From contig JAHEDR010000002.1 of the NCBI GenBank assembly GCA_024641095.1, positions 186,001 to 250,000 of the forward strand: DNA of 64,000 bases, read 5' to 3'. Origin of the DNA: Rhodoluna sp. GTDB taxonomy: Bacteria; Actinomycetota; Actinomycetes; Actinomycetales; Microbacteriaceae. Position numbers and translations under genes: made by a program. Below are positions 59,885-64,000 of this stretch, in pieces (the first letter of the stretch is position 1; each line of letters starts with the position of its first letter). Below the pieces are notes generated by a model. It did not search any database, was not told the origin of the DNA, and worked only from the letters and a program-made list of their open reading frames with translations.

Positions 59885-62578
59885 TTGGCTGGTAGCCACA
59901 AGCTAGTAATCGTTGAGTCACCTGCAAAGGCCAAGACGATTTCAAAGTACCTAGGCAACGACTATGAGGTCTTGGCCTCGATTGGTCACATCCGCGACCT
60001 AGTTGACCCAAAGAACCTACCTGCCGAGAAGAAGACTGGCTCTCTTAAGAAGTTCTCAATTGACATCGAAAACGACTTTGAGCCTTACTACGCCATTTCG
60101 GCGGGTAAGAACAAGACGGTTACCGACCTAAAGAAGGCCCTATCGGGTGCAGACGAACTATTCCTGGCAACAGATGAGGACCGCGAGGGTGAGGCCATCG
60201 CTTGGCACCTGCTTCAGGTACTAAAGCCAAAGGTGCCGGTAAAGCGCATGGTGTTCCACGAGATCACCAAAGAGGCAATTCAGGCAGCGCTTGAGCACAC
60301 CCGCGAGGTAGACAACAACCTGGTGCAGGCTCAGGAAACCCGACGAGTGGTAGACCGCCTTTACGGTTACGAGATTTCACCTATTCTTTGGCGCAAAATC
60401 AACCGAGGCCTAAGCGCAGGTCGCGTGCAGTCACCGGCAATGCGTCTGGTGGTTGAGCGCGAGCGCGAACGCATGGCATTTGTGTCTGCCAGCTATCACG
60501 ACGTTGAAGCAACTTTTGATTCACAGGTAGCGGGTGAGCCACAGTTCGTTGCCAAGTTGCAGAGCATTGGTGGCAAGCGAATTGCCACTGGTCAAAACTT
60601 TGATGACAAGGGCAAGCTAACCGGCGATGTAATTTTGCTGGACCAAAAGCAGGCAGACGCGCTCGCCGAAGCAGCACGTTCGGCAAGTGCCAAGGTTGAG
60701 GTTGTCTCGGTTGAGTCAAAGCCAAGCACTCGCCGCCCGGCCGCACCGTTCACAACTTCAACATTGCAGCAAGAGGCTTCTCGCAAATTGCGCATGTCGG
60801 CAAAGCAAACAATGGACACCGCTCAAGGTCTTTACCAAGAGGGCCACATTACTTATATGCGTACCGACTCACCAACTCTTTCAACTCAGGCAATTAACGC
60901 GGCGCGTGCTCAGGCAAAAGAAATGTTTGGAGCCGACATGGTTCCAGACGCTCCAAGAATTTATCAGGGCAAGTCAAAAAATGCGCAAGAGGCCCACGAG
61001 GCTATTCGCCCAGCCGGTGAAACTTTTGCTCACCCATCTGAGTTGTCACGCGTTCTAAGCGGTCGCGCCTACGACCTTTACGACTTGATCTGGAAGCGCA
61101 CCGTTGCTTCGCAGATGATGGATGCCAAGGTTTCAACCACAACCGCAAAAATTCAGGTGAGCCCACTTGCTGACGGCGGCGTTGCAGAATTCACCGCATC
61201 GGGAACTGTAGTTACCTTCCGCGGTTTCATGGCAGCCTACGAAGAAAGCACCGACGAACCACGCGATGACGAAGCTGAAGAAAAAGAATCAAAGCTGCCT
61301 AACCTATCGGTTGGTCAAAAACTAAAGGCAGTTGAAGTTGTTGCCAAGGATCACCAGACTTCACCTCCGCCGCGCTACACCGAAGCCTCATTGGTTAAGG
61401 CGCTGGAAGAAGACGGCATTGGCCGCCCATCAACCTACGCGGCAATTCTTTCGACAATCATCAACAAGGGTTACGTCACTAAGCGTGGCCAGGCACTTGT
61501 GCCAGCTTGGATTGCGTTCACCATCACCAGGTTCCTAGAGGAAAACTTTGGCAACTTGGTTGACTACGCCTTCACCGCGCAGATGGAAGAAGACCTAGAC
61601 AAGATTGCCGCCGGCGAGCTTGACCGCAGCACCTGGTTGAAGAACTTTTACTTTGGCGACGACGGTAAGGTTGCCGGGCTTAAGCCAACAGTTGAAAACC
61701 TTGGCGACAGTGACCCTCGCGCAATTAACTCAATTGAGATTAAAGAGGGCGTGACCCTGCGCACCGGTAAGTACGGCCCATACATTGAGATCTTTGGCGA
61801 CCCAACCGCCGAGGGTCACGATGAAAACGGTCGTCGCATCGTGAACATTCCAGAGGGTCTAGCACCCGATGAACTGACTCCGGTTAAAGCTCAAGAACTT
61901 ATTGATGCACCAATCATCACCGACCGCGTAATGGGTGTTGACCCAGCAACCGGCTTTGACATTTTGTTTAAAGACGGCCGCTACGGTCCATACGTGATGC
62001 TTGACGACGAGCACGCGCCAAAGCCAAAGACCGCATCTTTGTTTAAGAGCATGAGTCCTGAGACTTTCACTCTTGAAGATGCAATCAAGCTACTTTCATT
62101 GCCACGTGTGATCGGCCAAGACCCAGAGTCTGGCATTGACATCACAGCGCAAAACGGAAAGTTTGGCCCTTACATGTTGAAGGGAAAGGAATCTCGTTCT
62201 TTGCAGACTGAGGATCAAATTTTCGAACTTGATCTAGCTGGCGCACTTGAGATTTTTGCTCAGCCTAAGTACGGCGGCCGCAGAACTGCAGCTACTCCTC
62301 TAAAGGAATTTGGCGAAGATCCGGCATCGGGTTTGGCAGTTGTTGCGAAGTCAGGTCAGTTTGGTTTGTACGTTACCGACGGCGCAGTGAACGCAACTGT
62401 GCCTAAGGACGAAAACCTTGAAGAGATGACTGCGGACACCGCATTTGAACTTTTGGCGATTCGTCGCGAGAAGTTGGGTCTAGAGCCAGGCGAGGCACCT
62501 GCCAAAGCGGGTAAGCCAAAGAAGAAGATTGCCAGCACAACCAAGGTTGTAAAAGCGGGAACCAGAAAGAAAAAGTAA
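59885..62578 (+). CDS. topA: DNA topoisomerase I
   Basis: 897 residues from TTG (AGSHKLVIVESPAKAKTISK) with AGAGGAG nine bases upstream; a GTG at 59849 is less likely. Toprim domain with the LATDEDREGEAIAW acidic motif; catalytic Tyr in YMRTDSPTLS; type IA core to about residue 590; then C-terminal repeats (GKYGPYIEI, GRYGPYVML, GKFGPYMLK, SGQFGLYV) that replace zinc fingers in actinobacteria and a basic Lys-rich tail. Relaxes negative supercoils. Stop overlaps tmk ATG. Confidence 0.96.
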   Translation: MAGSHKLVIVESPAKAKTISKYLGNDYEVLASIGHIRDLVDPKNLPAEKKTGSLKKFSIDIENDFEPYYAISAGKNKTVTDLKKALSGADELFLATDEDREGEAIAWHLLQVLKPKVPVKRMVFHEITKEAIQAALEHTREVDNNLVQAQETRRVVDRLYGYEISPILWRKINRGLSAGRVQSPAMRLVVERERERMAFVSASYHDVEATFDSQVAGEPQFVAKLQSIGGKRIATGQNFDDKGKLTGDVILLDQKQADALAEAARSASAKVEVVSVESKPSTRRPAAPFTTSTLQQEASRKLRMSAKQTMDTAQGLYQEGHITYMRTDSPTLSTQAINAARAQAKEMFGADMVPDAPRIYQGKSKNAQEAHEAIRPAGETFAHPSELSRVLSGRAYDLYDLIWKRTVASQMMDAKVSTTTAKIQVSPLADGGVAEFTASGTVVTFRGFMAAYEESTDEPRDDEAEEKESKLPNLSVGQKLKAVEVVAKDHQTSPPPRYTEASLVKALEEDGIGRPSTYAAILSTIINKGYVTKRGQALVPAWIAFTITRFLEENFGNLVDYAFTAQMEEDLDKIAAGELDRSTWLKNFYFGDDGKVAGLKPTVENLGDSDPRAINSIEIKEGVTLRTGKYGPYIEIFGDPTAEGHDENGRRIVNIPEGLAPDELTPVKAQELIDAPIITDRVMGVDPATGFDILFKDGRYGPYVMLDDEHAPKPKTASLFKSMSPETFTLEDAIKLLSLPRVIGQDPESGIDITAQNGKFGPYMLKGKESRSLQTEDQIFELDLAGALEIFAQPKYGGRRTAATPLKEFGEDPASGLAVVAKSGQFGLYVTDGAVNATVPKDENLEEMTADTAFELLAIRREKLGLEPGEAPAKAGKPKKKIASTTKVVKAGTRKKK

Positions 62579-63198
62579 TGTCTGGTTTGTTCATTTCGTT
62601 TGAGGGCATTGATGGGGTTGGCAAGTCAACTCAAATTGATCTGCTCGAAAAACACTTGAGCCAACTTGGTCGAAAAACTCTTCGCAGTTTTGAACCGGGT
62701 GGAACTGAGCTTGGTCAAGAAATTCGCAACATGCTTTTGCACCGTAAGGGTCAGTTGGGTGCGAGGGCCGAAGCGTTGTTATTTGCTGCCGATCGCGCAC
62801 ACCACAGTGACACCAAGGTAAAGCCAGCTCTGGCCGAGGGCATTGATGTGATTCTTGATCGCTACCTAGATTCATCGGTTGCATATCAGGGTGTGGGCCG
62901 CGATCTTGATGCCAAACAGATTCGCGATCTTTCGTTGTTTGCCGTGCAGGGCTTGCTGCCAAACCTCACCATCTTGCTTGACATGGATGCTGCTGCCGCA
63001 CTTGCCCGCCGTGACAAGACCGGTAACGAACCCGACCGCCTAGAGAGCGAGAAAGTTGAGTTCTTTGAGGCGGTTCGCCAGGGTTACCTGAAGCTGGCCG
63101 CAGCAGAGCCGGAACGATTCTTTGTTGTAGATGCCAGCCAGGGCATTGAGCAGATGGCCGAGTTGATTCGCGCCCGCGTTGACGAGCTGTTGAAGTGA
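62578..63198 (+). CDS. tmk: Thymidylate kinase
   Basis: 206 residues. P-loop FEGIDGVGKSTQ, the DR(Y/W/H) motif DRYLDSSVAYQG, and a LID region with AALARRDKTGNEPDRLE. Phosphorylates dTMP to dTDP. Coupled to topA by TAATG and to holB by GTGA overlap, an order common in actinobacteria. Confidence 0.96.
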   Translation: MSGLFISFEGIDGVGKSTQIDLLEKHLSQLGRKTLRSFEPGGTELGQEIRNMLLHRKGQLGARAEALLFAADRAHHSDTKVKPALAEGIDVILDRYLDSSVAYQGVGRDLDAKQIRDLSLFAVQGLLPNLTILLDMDAAAALARRDKTGNEPDRLESEKVEFFEAVRQGYLKLAAAEPERFFVVDASQGIEQMAELIRARVDELLK

Positions 63199-64000
63199 GC
63201 ACCGCGGTAGATCTAAAAAATGCGGCACCGGTTTGGGCTGAGTTGCTTGGCCAGCCCGAGGCTATTGGTCAACTAGAAATTGCAATTCGTGGCAAAGCCG
63301 ATGGCGTTTATCACGCTTGGCTAATCACTGGGCCGCCAGGGTCTGGCCGCTCGAACATGGCACACGCATTTGCCACCGCACTGCTTTGTGAAAAAAACGG
63401 TTGCGGCGAATGCAAGAGCTGCCTCATGGCAGCAGCTGGTAGCCACCCCGATATTTCTACCCTGGCAACAGAGCGCGTTCAGATTTCTATTGACGAAGTT
63501 CGCGAACTGGTAGCCAGCTCACAATTTGGTGGCTCGCTAGGCAAGTACCGCATCATGATCATTGAAGATGCCGATCGCATGCAAGAGCGTTCATCGAATG
63601 TTTTGTTGAAGGCACTTGAAGAGCCGCCTGCCGGAACAATCTGGTTGCTGTGTGCACCGTCTGAAGCAGATATGCTGCCAACCATTCGCTCGCGCGTTCG
63701 CCGCGTTGGATTAAAGGTGCCGGCAGTTGAAGAGGTTGCGCGAATTCTGATTGAGCGCGATGGCGTGGAAAGTAAGCTGGCCCACCAGGTTGCCGCCGAG
63801 GCACAGAGTCACATTGGTATGGCTAAACGTTTGGCCACAAGTTCAGAGGCAAGAAGCCGCCGCCGCGAAACTCTAATGGCTGCACTTGCAATTAATGGCG
63901 TGACCTCTGCAGTTAACACCGCGGAGCGTTGGTTAGACATTGCCAAGAAAGATGCCGAGGCACTAACCACCGAGCGCGATGACGAAGAAAAAACCGCGAT
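63195..64000 (+). CDS. holB: DNA polymerase III subunit delta' (3' end outside window)
   Basis: GTG start overlapping the tmk stop by four bases; 268 residues are visible and the frame is still open at the window end. AAA+ clamp-loader subunit: LLGQPEAIGQLEIAI, a P-loop GPPGSGRSN with Arg in place of the Lys (normal for non-hydrolysing delta'), zinc-type cysteines in LLCEKNGCGECKSC, IIEDADRMQ, and LLKALEEPP. Works with DnaX (gene at 45259) and delta to load the sliding clamp. Confidence 0.94.
   Translation, partial: MSTAVDLKNAAPVWAELLGQPEAIGQLEIAIRGKADGVYHAWLITGPPGSGRSNMAHAFATALLCEKNGCGECKSCLMAAAGSHPDISTLATERVQISIDEVRELVASSQFGGSLGKYRIMIIEDADRMQERSSNVLLKALEEPPAGTIWLLCAPSEADMLPTIRSRVRRVGLKVPAVEEVARILIERDGVESKLAHQVAAEAQSHIGMAKRLATSSEARSRRRETLMAALAINGVTSAVNTAERWLDIAKKDAEALTTERDDEEKTA

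Overview
The window is a compact, ordinary chromosomal segment of an actinobacterium with roughly 50% GC by eye. Gene content and order fit a small-genome member of the Microbacteriaceae (the freshwater Luna/Rhodoluna/Aquiluna type is my best guess, not proven). Points in favour: many TTG/GTG starts, TANNNT -10 boxes placed six bases before start codons, NusG with an acidic N-terminal extension, aspartokinase with an internal beta-subunit start, the actinobacterial flp/tad-like genes next to topA, and the order tRNA-Trp, secE, nusG, rplK, rplA. No prophage, insertion sequence, integrase or CRISPR array was found.

Layout. 0-6.5 kb: 3' end of an MMPL transporter gene, two GH13 alpha-glucosidases on the minus strand, and a divergent sugar-binding lipoprotein. 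6.5-10.5 kb: tRNA-Thr and tRNA-Met, a small membrane protein, two MaoC-type dehydratases with murB, and an aspartate aminotransferase. 10.5-13.2 kb: tRNA-Trp, secE, nusG, rplK and rplA with an L1-type mRNA operator. 13.2-22.8 kb: a PLP decarboxylase, a PfkB kinase, an orphan membrane protein, a HAD phosphatase, a glutaredoxin-like protein, a two-component system, and a DEAD-box helicase with a very long disordered N-terminus. 22.8-24 kb: rplJ and rplL behind an attenuator leader. 24-31 kb: a copper chaperone with a Tat-exported DyP peroxidase, an RBBP9-type hydrolase, a saccharopine-dehydrogenase-like protein, two EamA transporters and gnd. 31-40.7 kb: a third GH13 enzyme, an MMPL transporter, a Gfo/Idh/MocA oxidoreductase, a DUF3817 protein and hrpA. 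40.7-44.9 kb: small accessory proteins (DUF1801, YdeI/DUF1905, VOC, DUF4188, an HNH-like zinc protein, a 66-residue membrane protein). 45-50.1 kb: tRNA-Ser and SRP RNA, dnaX-recR, lysC-asd. 50.2-56.9 kb: a lipoprotein, a metallophosphoesterase, a class A PBP, a DUF4177-like miniprotein, a RidA-family protein and acs. 57-64 kb: a reduced tad/flp cluster followed by topA, tmk and holB, which runs off the window.

How the genes work together. Three alpha-glucosidases, one solute-binding protein, a fructokinase-like PfkB and 6-phosphogluconate dehydrogenase point to uptake and breakdown of alpha-glucosides into glycolysis and the pentose phosphate pathway. lysC-asd starts lysine/threonine/methionine and diaminopimelate synthesis. 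murB and the PBP serve the cell wall. dnaX, holB, recR, topA and tmk are replication and repair genes. Sixteen genes have a TANNNT hexamer 6-7 bases before the start codon, so leaderless transcription appears to be the default for first genes of operons.

No gene-free stretch exceeds 300 bases except 44842-45258, which is filled by the tRNA-Ser and SRP RNA genes. The next longest gaps (20059-20339, 22737-23013, 56857-57142) hold leaders, terminators and hairpins described below.
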